A stretch of 64,000 nucleotides of DNA from Erythrobasidium yunnanense (Eukaryota; Basidiomycota; Cystobasidiomycetes; Erythrobasidiales; Erythrobasidiaceae): positions 626,318 to 690,317 of the forward strand of contig BCJC01000002.1 of the NCBI GenBank assembly GCA_001600175.1, in the 5' to 3' direction. A model generated the notes under the pieces. That model was not told the origin of the DNA, did not search any database, and saw only the letters and a program-made list of their open reading frames with translations. The translations under genes and the position numbers were made by a program. This document shows positions 42,901 to 55,900 of this stretch, one piece after another. The stretch's first letter is position 1, and every line of letters begins with the position of its first letter.

Positions 42901-45900
42901 CGTTCGATGAGTACTCCAAGTGATTTTGCGGCGGTTGCTCGAGCTTCCGGTACAGGGTCAATAAGAACCTCCCGGACTCTCGGTATGATTTGCGGAAGAT
43001 AGGGTATGAGATCTTTTGAGTCCGTCAAAGAAGCCATATTGCCAACAATCTGTGCTCCTTTCCGTTTCAGTTCGGTGCTTCGCTCGCGCAGACCGCGATC
43101 GATAATAGGCACAATCTGTGATAGACCATCAGTTTGAGCTTTTCTCGGCTGATCCACGCCCAGATTGTAGCACTTACGAGCGCTAAAGAGGACGTGTCAA
43201 TATAATGTACGAAGGAGGTTGTGAGAAGAGTATCTAGTGCCTTGCCGGTCTTCTTGGTGGGATCGACCAGTGCGGCAAGCAGGATACTCTGCATGGCTTG
43301 AATTTCTGGGTTGTCCACCACCTGTATCACTTACGAAATTAGCTGCTTGCGGACAATCCTCCACACCCAAAGCACATACCTCTCCAAACTTCTTCAGACT
43401 GGCGTTGGCAGATGTGCGGACTTGGGTATGCGTGTCTGTCAGGACTTCGGTCAAAGGTGGAATGATTGTAGGGAGTGATCGAGACAGCTGGCGGGGCGCA
43501 AGATAGGCCATCGCGCCCATAAGTTCAATGGCTCCCTTTTTAGTACGCCATTCTGTTTATAAAATATCAGCAAACTGTCGACTCGCGAAGCATTGCATGA
43601 ACATACGTCGCTCTTGTAAGGCATCCAGAAGCACCGGAAGGATCTGCTTGACGGCGTGTCCTGAAACGCGAGTCATAATAACCTTGGCAGCGTCGGCGGT
43701 CGCATCGCGCACATCTGTTGAGGTGTCGCCAAGGCAGGTGAGAAGGAGCGGGAGGATCTTGATTATGTAAGGCTCGAACAGCCGGCCGAGAGTAGAGGAC
43801 AAGGTTTCGAAAGCGAACATTGCACCTTGACGTGCATTCTGGTTTTTCTTGTCCTCTGCAGCATCCTGAAGGCGGATCATTATGTTGAACTCTTTCATAG
43901 AGGTGATACCCCTCCCTTTAACCGCTCCAGCCAGACCGTAAGCAGCACCCCTTCGCTCTGCATATCTACTAGCCTGAAGTGTTTCTCGCAGTAACTGCTC
44001 GATGACTTTGGCACCTCGGGTGGAGTTCGCACGTACCAGAGGTGGTAGACAATCGGACACAGCGAATTGAACAATCTCTGACGGGGTCTTGAGGGCAGCC
44101 ATCAATCTCTCAATAACATCGCCAACGCGAGAATCGGAGCTGTCCAGATGACGTGCTAGACGTCCCAGGAGCACTATGACTGATTCGGTTACTCGATCTC
44201 CGACTTCATTGCTGGCCGACTGTGATCCAAGGTAGTCCTGGAATTGTGTCATCAAGGGTTGTAGATTGGCCTTGCCCTGGGCGTCTATGGTCGCAATACC
44301 GGCCTGTAGCGCAACGTGAGCTCGATCACTTGGTCAAATTCGACAACACTTACATCCAGCATCTTCGACCGGACTTGTTCGGAGCGATCACCCAGCGCTT
44401 GATCGGCCACGATCAGTCGGAATAGCTGTTCCACTTGTTCAGGTGCATAGTATGGTGCGAGATGCTGCAAAGCTTCGGCATGTGCACTTCGAGCTTTCCA
44501 AGGGTCCTCTTGGTGAAGAGATGCTTCGATGAGCATGCCGAAGCGATCGTACTCCGGAAGGCGCTCTTTGGCGGCTTCTTGGTAGTCGCGAGCAATGCGG
44601 CCGAGTGCCTCGCTGACAAGTGTCGGGACTTGTTCAACGGCCTTTGCAATCGCCAGTGCTGCAGAGGCGCGAACGAAAGCGGTCCTGTGGTCTGAGAATA
44701 GCATTAGATGAAGTGGAACTAGACGATGTGACCATGTCTTACCGAGGAACGGTGCTAGAGTATCTATTGCGCTGTCCTTGATGTCAAGACCATTGTCCTC
44801 CCAGATGGTGTTTGCCAGATCAGCGTTTCTTTCATCGCTGTCCTGACATACGATCCACAACTCTGGAGTATAATCCAGGTCCGTCAGGTCCAGTGGCTAA
44901 TTAGGAATGACCAATTAGCTGGCAGGCTATACTGTTTCGGGCAGAACCTACTGTCAGCGCTTGCAAGCAAGCATGCCTGACTTGCACCTCTTCTGCCATC
45001 ATACTCTGCAAGAAGGCAGATATTTCGGCTTGGGTAGCATTGGTCTCGATCGCCCCGCCAAGATCCTGTAAGGCTGTCGAAGCAGGTTGTGACAGAGATG
45101 GATACTTTGCGATGGCGAGGACCAGAGCTTGTAGAGTCTCCAATCTAGGATAGGATGTGTCCTTGACTGTAATATTTACGCGATCAGATAAGGCATTATC
45201 GAGGGCTGAGAGCTTACATTTGTTAGCATGAAAGAGAATCACGTCGATGGCAAGGGCCAACTGTTCCATAGATGCATCGTTGTCGCCTTTGCTCACGCCA
45301 GTACCTTCATCTTGAATACATAGGTGTAGTAGCGGTGCGGCCAATGCATATGTACTGGGGTCGAAAGCCTCACGCTCGCTCTGAAATCGCAATCGGTACA
45401 AAACTCGGGTGGCAAGTACTGATAGTTCTTCGACGTCGAATTCGGCAGGTACTACGATAGACCGAGCTCCTCGCAGAACAGCCAGAGAGAGGGATAAACG
45501 GATGTCGCTGATTCTGTCCGAGCAGCTTTCGTACAGTCGCTGTTCGTAATGGTCAGCTAGAACCCGCACATCCGAACACGCAAATGACCTTACCAGGATC
45601 GTCTGGAACGCTTCCTCTCTATAAAGCTGCGCCTGGGGCATCATGGAAGCTGCCAGGATTGGTGTGAGGATAACCGGGATGAAGTCCCTAAGGAGCTCGG
45701 TAGATCCGGATTTGAGGAGACTCTGCGTAGTCTGAAAGGCTTTCCGTATCTCAGCCAAAGCCAAGACTATCCGTGAACGAATCTCCCGTTCTTTGCGGAG
45801 CTGTTCATCGACGAGGGCCTGGTCTGCTTTAGACAATTTCATAGCTGCGCCCCCAGTGCTACGTTTCTTCGCTTCGAGGGCTTTACGAGTCTCCTCGTCC

Positions 45901-48900
45901 CATTTGTCTATGGCTGCATTCTTTCCTTTGGATGTAGTAGCGGCGGCGCCCTTTGCGTTTGCCAGAACTAGAATGGAAGTTCAGCTCAGATGGCATATAC
46001 ATACGCTTTTATGAGTATAACTTACCGTCTACGAAGGGTGTATCTTCGGCGGTTTCCAATATACCCATCTCGACGTCACCGACGTATTTCAGATTCGCGA
46101 CGTCTACGCCGCGGCGTATTTTATCGATGAAGATGGGTAGATATTTTTCTGGCGCCACGAAAACCACAGTAGAGATCGCCTTATATGCAGCTTGCACGAA
46201 AGTGGCGGTTTCATGGGTTTGTGCAGTCGCGACTTGGGCCAATATTTCGGAACTTTCGGACGCGGCTACTTCAGCTGGATCGCATGAGGCGGCTATCGCC
46301 AGGTCTACCCAGAGTGAAGGACGTGTAGCGGCTTAAATGGAGGCATGAACTCAATGATTCCGTAAAGATAGGGAAGCCAGTCACTCACAGATGGCACCAT
46401 GATGAGCCAGAACTATGAATCTAGCGATAGCAGCTTTTTGGCCAACTGCCGCACGCGCTAGAGACAGCAAAAGAGCTTGCAGACGCGATGAGCGATCTGG
46501 CGCACGGTACTCCTCCGAAGCGGCTGCGGCCAGTTGGTCTTGCTTTTCGATCTGGGCAAGCCAATGACCGAGACCCGGTATGAAGATGGTACCTGTGTTT
46601 GCCTCGTATTCTTTCCTGGCGATATTTTCGATGGCCCGCAGAGCGTCCTTCCGATGTGCATTCTTAGAGCTTTCTAAGGCTACGTGAAGGAGTGGCAGAC
46701 TTGCAGCGATTCTAAGGGCATGTAGGTAAGCGAAGCTCCAGGTGGACATTTGGATGCACGCTGCTTACCTGTTGGATTTATCGCTGCCTGATAGGTGAGA
46801 GGTGGCAGCTAACAAGGTGCTTTCGAGCGCGCGGACCAGCCAAATCTCATCTTCGGCGTTGGAAAGCTTCTTGTATGCTCGCTCAGCGAGAAGGAATGAG
46901 GGTTTCGGAGAATGAGAAAGTATGTTCTGTAAATTGGGGTCTTTCTGCAGTAAACTATCGACCTGAGCTATCTTCCACCGCGACAATACGCCTTTTAATA
47001 CTGCTGTGGCTATCCAGCCTTCTACAGCTGACCCTGCGGTCACCGTACTGGCAGTCTTTACAGCAGCTTCTAGCGCCGGTAGTATCGCCTTGACCAGCTC
47101 TTGCTCGGCAGCGTCGGGTTCAGTCACCTGCCCAGAAAGCCGCCAGAACAATTCTCCAACTGCAGTAAGGTAGCACCGCCGTGTGTTCACCTTCGTATCT
47201 TTTGCACCCTTCGCGAGTATTGTGATGGAAGGCTGCACCTTTTGTGTCGAATCGACCTTCAGAAGCACAAGCATTGCAGTGACCAAGGCATCCAAGGATG
47301 CCTGTAAGGCTGCCTCGTTCGCCTCTTTGGCTAGCGCAGCGGCTATAGACTCGGCAATCTCGTGAGCGATATCGGTCGACGGCTCGTTAGAAGACAGCGT
47401 AGAGAGCAGCATCTGACTAAGAGCTATCCGGTGTTCCGGTGAAGCCGATTTGTTGGTACGTAGGGGTAGAGCGATGTCTTTGGCCATAGCTAGGAGTGTT
47501 GAGGCTGATACGGGATCTAGCAGAAGTGATGAGACGAGGGTGTTGTATAGAAGAGCGGACGCTGATCGGACCAGAACATTGCTGGACTTGGCAGCTGACA
47601 TTATTTGAGGTAGAAGCTTCCTTGTGATGAGCTCCGTAGGCGGTGGTTGCACTCGACTCCGGCCGTGCGCAAGTGTTGTTGGGGCAGTGTATGCGGTAAA
47701 GAAAACGTCCAGAGTCGTCAGAGCGACTTCAGGACTGCGAAGCAGCGCTCTGTCCATTGCCTTCACTAGCTCGCTGTCCAATGCTAGATCTTCCGGTAGT
47801 ACGAAAGACCCGACAAAGTCATTGAACGCGGTCGTAATATGAGGGAGAAGAGGCGTCCTTGATGCGAGAATATGCTCCCTATAGTAGGCAAGGATAGCCG
47901 ATTTCTCGGCTTGTACCCATGCCATACTTTGAGTCACGTTGACCGTCCTCGTCTTCTTGATGCGCACGGATACATCGATGACAAGTCCGAGCAAAGCTGC
48001 AGTTGCAGTAGGCGGTTTGATCGAGCCTGGGGTGTGGAGTGTCTCGAGTAGATCGGGTATGAGGACAGCGTTCTGTTGGATCATGAAATTAGTAGAGGCA
48101 TTCGGCGTAGGTGCACGACTTCGTGACACACCTGCCGCACTGTGCGACGCATATTCATAGTCCCGCTCTTCCTGACAGGCTCCCGCAGGGTCGCTATCTG
48201 CGATGCATCGTAGCATATTGCCATACTTCTCAACAGGGGCTGCCAGCTCTTGTGATCTTTTCCAAAGCCTTCTGTTCCCAATGCTTTCGTGTGTGCATCG
48301 AATACGGTAGCTATCCAGGCAAGAAGATTGACAATTGTGGTACCGGCCGCAAAGGACGTAGGAGAGCATACTTTGGTGGTTACTTCGGTCTCGAGCCATT
48401 TGACAGCGGCTTCGGAAAGCTTGCCAGATTGCTTCTGTAGGTCGGTAGTGATTATGAGCTTTACGCATTCCTGCACTGCGTCTCTAGACGGCCTATCGAT
48501 ATATCGCGAATACGTAGGGACCAGGATCTTGAAGACAGCAGCAGTCTGCTGGGGTGTCAAGGCTAGACAATTCGAATCATGCATTGAAGGCCGAAAGTCA
48601 GTCAATGCCCTGAGTCTGCTGGCGCTGGCTCAGCACGCACATTCCTTCTTAAGATTCTTGATGAGGGCCTTGTTCAGAAAAGCAAGTCTTATGCTCGTCT
48701 TTGTACTCGAGATGCATTTGCGAGCGGTCTCTTCGAAATTCTCCCAATCTTGACTTGGATCTAGATAGCCGCCTTCTTCCTTTGCGTGGCCTCTTCCATT
48801 GACTTCTCTGCCGTTCACGCCTGCCTGACTCTGGCCGTCATCTGAGCCGTCTTCGCTGGATCCATCATCGCCTTCGAGGTTTTGCTGGCCGGCGACCCAA

Positions 48901-48935
48901 TTCTTGACGCGCGACCGCTTTCCCGGTACCGACAT
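39935..48935 (-). CDS. GCN1: Translational activator Gcn1
   Basis: Open segments fill almost the whole 9 kb on the minus strand, broken by at least 15 short introns, for a protein of about 2,600 aa, as expected for Gcn1. It starts at ATG 48935 ([19 protein letters not shown]), with an acidic leader then a long HEAT-repeat array. Typical repeats are [38 protein letters not shown] and [15 protein letters not shown], the last in the eEF3-like centre. It ends [17 protein letters not shown] at 39935. Gcn1 binds ribosomes and, with Gcn20, presents uncharged tRNA signals to the kinase Gcn2. It also contacts collided ribosomes. Exon edges were not each resolved. It is head-to-head with the carrier gene, about 80 bp apart at the start codons. 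Confidence 0.92.
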
Positions 48936-49015
48936 TGCAGACCCTACTGCTGCCTGAAGACGCCTGTCTCGTTATTGAAGAAAGATTGGGCAAGAGCAAG
49001 GTGCCTTTCGTGCAA
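48936..49015. promoter_or_regulatory. Very short divergent promoter (Gcn1 / mitochondrial carrier)
   Basis: Only 80 bp separate the ATG of Gcn1 on minus from the preferred ATG of the carrier on plus. The two 5' leaders must be very short or overlap. Confidence 0.6.
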
Positions 49016-50309
49016 ATGACGAAGGTCGACAATCTTCGGTCGGAAGCGGCTGCAATGGCAAATGCAACCTCGCGGACTGCTGAAGCTACTACCTCAAGAC
49101 CGCCATCAGCTTTCGCAAACTTCCTGGCTGGCTCCATCGGAGGAGCAGCTCAGGTCGTGGTGTGAGTGACTCCTCAGCTCGTCCTGTACAAGGCTGATCC
49201 AAATGACAGTGGACAACCTCTCGATACAATCCGTGTGAGAGCGCAGATTGCCTCGCCGGGCCAGTATAAGAATACATGGGACATTGCTTCTCAGACGGTC
49301 AAGCGGGAAGGATTTCTCGCGCTGTACAAGGGCATGGCTAGTCCTTTAATCGGTATAGCTTCCGTCAATGCTTTACTCTTTACAGGTGTGCACATCGAAG
49401 TTCTAGTCAAAGGCTGTCATTCTGATAGCGAGTTTCTTTCCAGGGTATTCGCAGAGCAAACGTATTCTTTCACCATATCCGGTTCTATCGATACCGCAGA
49501 CTGCAGTAGCCGGCGCAATGGCTGGCGCCTTTCAGTCACTTTTAGCGTCGCCTGTCGAACTATTCAAAATTAGGATGCAAGGTAGGCCGCGACCCCACAT
49601 TCCCTATACGGTTCTCTTACTAAGCAGCACTCCTTCTCTGTTTCCAGGCCAGTATGGCGCTGCCACAGATAAGAAGCTTCGGCATGTCTTCCAGGAAATG
49701 TGGTCGCAGCACGGTATCAAGAACGGTGTCATGCGTGGATTCTGGATCACTGTCCTCCGAGATATGCCAGCATACGCAGGCTTCTATTCCGCATACGAGT
49801 TCAGCAAGAGACGCCTGCATAAGTCGGTATATGGCTTATCGGGCAACAAAGAGACGCCTTTGCCGGTGTGGGCAACTTTGACTGCAGGGGCTACAGGAGG
49901 CTTGGCGTACTGGACCGCTTGCTACCCATTCGGTATGCCGCTGCACCTGTTTAGCTGGGATCCTGCTGATTCCGCCTTCGCGCACAGATGTGGTGAAGAG
50001 TAGAGTGCAGAACACGACCACATCCTTGAATGGACTGAGCTACATTACCAATACATTCAAAACGATCTATAGAGAAGAAGGGCTAAAGGCTTTCTGGCGA
50101 GGCATCACGCCAACTTATCTGAGAACGTAAGTCTTGCCTTGCTACACAGCCCTGAAACGGGAACTAACGACCCTGTGCAGCATACCCGCCGGAGCCAGCA
50201 CGGTCCGTATGACCAAACTGACTGATGCCCAGTAGCTAACCTTTAGAACCAGTTCCTGGCTTTCGAGCTGACTCTAGAGTTCCTCAAGAACAACACGTCA
50301 CTGTACTGA
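49016..50309 (+). CDS. Mitochondrial carrier family protein (Ymc1/carnitine-carrier-like)
   Basis: Seven exons (49016-49161, 49210-49385, 49444-49581, 49648-49932, 49988-50126, 50181-50202, 50253-50309) give 320 aa, the usual size. Three repeats are present with carrier signatures QPLDTIRVRAQ, SPVELFKIRMQG and YPFDVVKSRVQ, each Px[DE]xx[KR], with glycine-rich GSIGGAAQVVV and FWRGITPTYLRTIPAGA motifs. The protein sits in the mitochondrial inner membrane. The substrate cannot be fixed here, but the sequence is nearest in feel to the Ymc1 and Crc1/carnitine group. The 22-nt sixth exon is fixed by the conserved RTIPAGAST. ATG 49016 is the first in-frame ATG. Confidence 0.9.
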
Positions 50310-50937
50310 AAGGCCTCTGTCATGCCTTCAAAGTCACCTGGACTTTACGTAAGATTGCTCCGTTATTGGGTAGCCACTGCATTGCAGGAATAACACCATG
50401 TACCTAGAATAAAGATGTTTGACTCTACGTAAGATTGCATAGTCGTAAGATGTGTGGGACAAGCGATCTGAAAAAGAGCCAGCGAAGTCTGCAGCTTGGG
50501 ACTCGTCGAGCCATCAACCGCCAGACTGCGCGAAGATCCTTCTAGCCAGCGTACAATCGACGATGTTCGTAAAGATGCCAGATGGCTGCGACCACCGTGA
50601 AATATAACTGGCGGTTCAGTACTTCCTCGCGTGGTTCAGAAAACTCAGCAAGACAAGGTCAGGTCAAGAACAGCGGACGAAGCTGGCTCCCATGAAGAAG
50701 TGTGTATCGCTATGTTTGATAACGTTGAGGAGAACTCCCAGACCTCCCATGTCTTATCGAAAGATGTCGTATTGCGATCTGAGCGAAGGCAAGGGATGAC
50801 CGCCGCTAATCCACATATCGAAGATTCGCGCTTTGTACTCCAAGAGATGGTCTAGTAAGGCATTGACAGATCGCAGACAAATCCACAACAAAAACTCCGG
50901 GTGCCCGTAACCTATGAACTTCCCGATCAAAGATGCT
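50310..50937. other. Intergenic between convergent genes
   Basis: About 630 bp with no recognised gene. Short open frames only. Confidence 0.5.
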
Positions 50938-52238
50938 TCAGTCTCTATCAATCTGCGTGTGCTTCTCCGTGACGACAAAGACACCTGGAAGAACCGCCTT
51001 CTCCTCTTCGTCGTTGTTCGAGCTTCCTCCGTTATAGAGCTCAGGATGAGGCGGAAGAGCCACGCGCGTTGACATATGATCGCTGCCCCTCTTCCAGACA
51101 GTAGCCTTCTTACTGACATCCATCTCTGCTCCAAACCCTCTGTCTGAAGTGTTACCTTCTGCATGCTGGCGCAGAGAAAGCACCATACGGCAGCTAGCCG
51201 CACAGGCTACGATATAGCTCATACTAGAATTGATGCTCTTGAATCTAGGAGGGGCAACCGAATAGAATACTACATTCAGTAAACTGGATGAATAGGTCAT
51301 CTTAGCGAGTTTTAGGACCATCTGATGGTTGGCTTAACCCACTTGGCGGTCGAGATGACTCCGAAGAAGATAAGTCCATCCCTGATAAGGATCTGTAGCA
51401 AATTCGAGGATGAGTTACCACTTCTTGCTTTCAGTACCAAGACCTGTACAATGGATAGGTAAATTTAAGATCGCAGTGCTGGCATAATTCTTGTATACTT
51501 ACTCGGGCTATCAGGAGGGATGTTATGATCACATCGAACAGGAAAGGCGCAACCCAAAGTGAGACGTTCAGATTCGACGCGTTCGCCTTTGGCTGAGCGT
51601 TGCAGGCACCGTGTCCAGCCAAGAAGCCCGGAGGCTCGAATTCTCCCATGGCGTGCGCGATAACAGCTGAAAATGCAAGAATCATCGATGCGAGTACCGC
51701 CAAGAGCTAAGAAATAGCATTAGGAACCGAAACCTGGGCTCGAATGCGACGGAACGACTCACTGGCCTGGAGCGCTCATAAAGGGCATACACTCTCAAAG
51801 ACATAAGGGCTGATACTGCTATCGTGATCGGTAGGTTGGCATATAGCTGGAATTGCGCCCATGCTGCGGAAAGCTAGATCAGCCAAACCCTCTGCTGACA
51901 TTGATGTTTGATGACGATACTTACGCTTGCATTCATCGTAGGTAAAGTCGGTAGACACGAGATATATTGATATAGAGAATTTGATGAGACACCAGTATCT
52001 CAGAAGAACGTATAGCCCCGAAACGAAAGTGGGTTTAGCCCGCCAGATGTATCTGGCACCGTCGGACACGGAAGGTGAGCGGCTATTATACTTGAGATGT
52101 CTAAGATGACACGGGGGCTTACTTCCACTCTTGGGGTAGTTGGATCAACCAATCATACACCATCACCGAAAACAACGACACCAAGTACATGGCGACGATG
52201 CGCAGTTGCTTGACCTTCGGGTCTTCGACAGCTTCCAT
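50938..52238 (-). CDS. DUF6533-like multi-pass membrane protein
   Basis: Spliced from about four exons on minus. The start at 52238 encodes MEAVEDPKVKQLRIVAMYLV, then SLFSVMVYDWLIQLPQEWK. An intron leads to YIWRAKPTFVSGLYVLLRYW. This VYD-to-YIWR pattern followed by a helix is what I know from DUF6533 proteins, a large basidiomycete-specific group of seven-helix membrane proteins. Further hydrophobic segments follow (MAVLASMILAFSAVIAHAM, VAPFLFDVIITSLLIARV). The tail is hydrophilic and Ser/Glu-rich, ending KHTQIDRD at 50938. The function of the family is unknown. Exon edges in the centre were not fully fixed. Confidence 0.65.
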
Positions 52239-52987
52239 CTTGTATTCAGACCTATGTTATGTTGTGTGCGAAACGAGTGTCGGGTCTTTGGGAGATGAAG
52301 GGCTGCTTTTAAGACGATTGAAGGGCGCAACGAAGGATGGGAGAGAAAGGAGAGACGAAAAAGTAGAGGGAATGAAATGCATCTCCATGAGATCCTGAGA
52401 ATTCATATCGAGGGTTGTCGAGCAGAGGGCGCCGTGGATCGTGCTCGACACGGCCTAAGCACGAAGTCCGCCCTTATGCCCCGAGGCTCCAGGTCTGGCT
52501 GTCAGGCTTACTCTCGCGCTGTGCTGAATACCCTGTGTGTCCGTGCGCCTGTCGAAGGGCCCTGATTGTCGAGCCTGATGAGCCTCTGCTCAAGAGCTGA
52601 GAAGTGTGAAAAGCAGGTAAGGCTCAGAGATCAGCTATCAGACCCGTGCACGAATTAGCTCAAGCTTATATCAAAGGTATGCACAGCTTCTTGGCTAGGC
52701 CTGAACCAGCGATAGAAGGCCTTGCCGGAAAAGCTCAGCTCAATCCCCTTAGAAAGCTCAGCCGGGCACGACAGCCTTATCAGCAGCTGCAAGAGATCTT
52801 CTTATCTTCAGCAATGGCAGCAATCCATTGCAGTTCGCATCTAGATTCATTTAACGACAGGGAGGCTCGGCCCTCGAAGCTTAATTTATTCGTCAGGGGT
52901 CGTTTCTGTTCCGTTTCTTGCCCGTGCCCCATTCTATCTTCTTCGGCGAATTGGAATTTGCACTGCAGGGATGTCTGGGCTGGGTGT
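52239..52987. other. Intergenic
   Basis: About 750 bp between the two minus-strand genes. No gene recognised. It holds the 5' region of the DUF6533-like gene and the 3' side of the dioxygenase gene. Confidence 0.5.
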
Positions 52988-55900
52988 TTAGGCGTCGTAC
53001 TGAACGCACATTGACTCTGGGAATGGGAAGAGGGTGCAGTTAGCGGTAACGTAGAGATGGATAGGTGTGCCGTGGAACTCTTCATCGATTCGAAGTCTGT
53101 CGTAACACCGAGTCAGTTTCGTCCGTTCCCACCGGGACGCGATACTTACAGCTGGCCGGCTTTGCCAGGTGCTCTTCGAAGGTTCTTCAGGGCCATCATC
53201 TCCCGGAGTATGATAGGCTGAGCGATGTTGACTATCTTTGAACCCTGGCAGTTGTGCTGTCCCCATCCGAAAAGTCTGTAGGCCGACATTGGCCTGTTGA
53301 GCTTGATCTCTGCAGAAACTAGGAGGTCAGCCCTGAACTCTCCCTGCAGTTGATATACTTACTGTTCGGCTCCTCAAACACCTTGGGATCCATGTTGCCG
53401 TGGGCGAGGGATACCATCAGGCGTTCGCCAGCCTTGAACGAAACGTCCTGGTCGCCGTCCTTGATAGTGGTATCTACTCTGACGAACCGAGGAATGCCGG
53501 GAGTCTGAGGGTCAAGTCGCTGGCCTTCTAAAGTGTAACGAAGTAGAGCCTCTTCTTCTAAGGCTGGACCGCTGCGATGGGCAATAGCTGAGAGGGCGTC
53601 CTTGTGTTCTGCATACTCTGGCTTGAGATAGACGTTGAGGGTCTGTGCAGCAGCTTGACCTTGATCTGCAAAGCCAAAGGTGAGTTGACGCTAGTCTGCA
53701 TGAGCGAAGCGGCTTACTCTGGCTGGAAGCGACTAGGATGCCAAGAACGGAAGAGACCATAGCATCAACAGATCGTCCAGTGTTGACGAGTCTCTTGTCT
53801 GTCCTCCAGAATTAGCGAAGTTGCAAGAACGTTGAACGCTCACTCACATAGAGCTGCGGCTTCTGGGCCTGGAGAGAGTATGGAAGCCGGTGCCTTGAAG
53901 AGGTTCTCCAAGTATCCGCTGATACCTCTGGCCTGATGAATACGAGCCTCTACGATCTTTTTGAGGAGATCAGCACTGTCCATGGCAGAATGTCAGAAGG
54001 ACGCTAACCAAGTCAGGACAGTACTTACGCCTTGAGAGCACCTTCCTTCAGCTTGAAGCTTTCGACCGGCTCAAAGTCTTGGAAGACATAGATGAATAAC
54101 GCGGCTGTGGCGAGGTAGAACTCCTGCAAAGTGATGAGGCCATGCGGAGTCTCTTTTGTCTTGATAGGTATGCCAAAGTAACATGTAGCCCAGCGCGAGG
54201 AAGCTACACGAGCGACGTCTCTTGCGAAGTCCATGTTGAAGGTGCTTGTGTTGGGCGTCTTCCAGCTCGCGGACTTGATTAGGTCGCGGACCGTTCGAGT
54301 GTAGAAGCTGCATACATGATACATCAGTGACTGAGAATGCTGAGTAGAAGTCAAGCTCACGCCTTGTACTCCTGCTCATAACCAACAGGAAAGACGGTAG
54401 CTTCGAGCATAGCTCTATCAACATCATGTTTCTTCTTGGCATCAAAGCCAAGCATAAATCCATATCTATCCTTTGCAATACTCTCCATAGCTTCGGTGTA
54501 GATGACGCCGAAAGTCTGATGATCTCGCAAGACGGCTTCGGCAGCTGCGTAAGTCTGGATGGATTTCCAGACGGGCGCTTTCTTGGGGCTCTTAAAGTCG
54601 TATTTAGAGTCGAGACCTTGTTCTTTGAGGATCTCTTGAGATGAGGCAGGGGTTTGGAAGGGGAACATGGCGTAGGTCGAGTTGAATGCGAAGTTGTTGG
54701 GCAATGTTTTCAGGATGAGCTGCATCGACATTGTCAGCATGTACACTTTTCAAGGTCGATGGCGATTGACTTTTTTGAGCATACCACCCTTGGAGCCATC
54801 AGCCTGGTTGCTAGCGAGGTATTCAAAGCCCCAATTCGTAAGGGTAGTAGGATTATAGTCCGTCGTATAGAATCGGTCTCCCCTCACGAGAGCGACTGCA
54901 TCTGATAGGATAGCTCTGGAGATGGTATGTCCAGTCGCGAGGCCAGACCCGACCATCTTGCCTGGCTTAGGAGCTTCTGCGATGAGACCGGGATACAGCT
55001 CAAGATCACTATGAAAGATCATGCGTCAGATTACGTAGTGTTCGAATGGTGAAGAAGAACGCACTCGATGTGGGTGTACAGTCTCTCGGCGACAGCAGCC
55101 ACTTCCTCATTTCCCTCTCCCGCCCATTCTTCGAACGAGTCGAAGGGTTTCAGACCAAAGTAGGTTCTGCAACCACTCTCACATCAGCATACTACCCACC
55201 TTGCAGAAGTCAGGTTGAAAAGGAGGACTCGCCTAAACTCATTCATGGTACAGACGCCATATTTCCTCGCCGACTCCATACCTCTGACATCGATAGGTTT
55301 CATTACAGCAGGTACATGATTAGCTTGGAACGCGCCTGCAGGTTCATCGATCGCATTGACCAAGATCTGAGCGAGATCATCGTCGTTGTACTGATGTGTA
55401 GTAGGATCTCGAACCAAGCCGGGGACGGTAAATGTGAGTGGATCGGGATAGTGATGTTGACTTTTCTTGCTGTCAAGCTTGTGTTTGACCTTATCGGCAT
55501 ACGAGTCGGAACCATTCGTAAGGGATGGGTCGATGCCGGACGCTCCTTCAGTAGCTTCTCCTCTGACAAGAGCAGCAGCGCGCTGTTGAAAAGTTTTATC
55601 AGGTGGGCACTCTCTTCGTGATGAATAAAGCTAAAAGTGACTGACCAATCTGAACTCCTCGGCCGTGACTTGATCACCTGGTTTCCCGAAGATCTTCTCC
55701 ATCTCTTCCTCCATCCAAGTAGCATCAAGCTGCGAGAGTGTAGAGTGCCTATCACATCCCTTCCAATCAGTCACATAGTTCATGACGCAGACAAAGCGGA
55801 ACTGACCATCTGTAGACCATGCTAAATTCGACACTGCATACATTTCCACATGCTCTTCCCACATTTCCCGTAAGGACTCCTTTGATTTCTTTCCCTGCAT

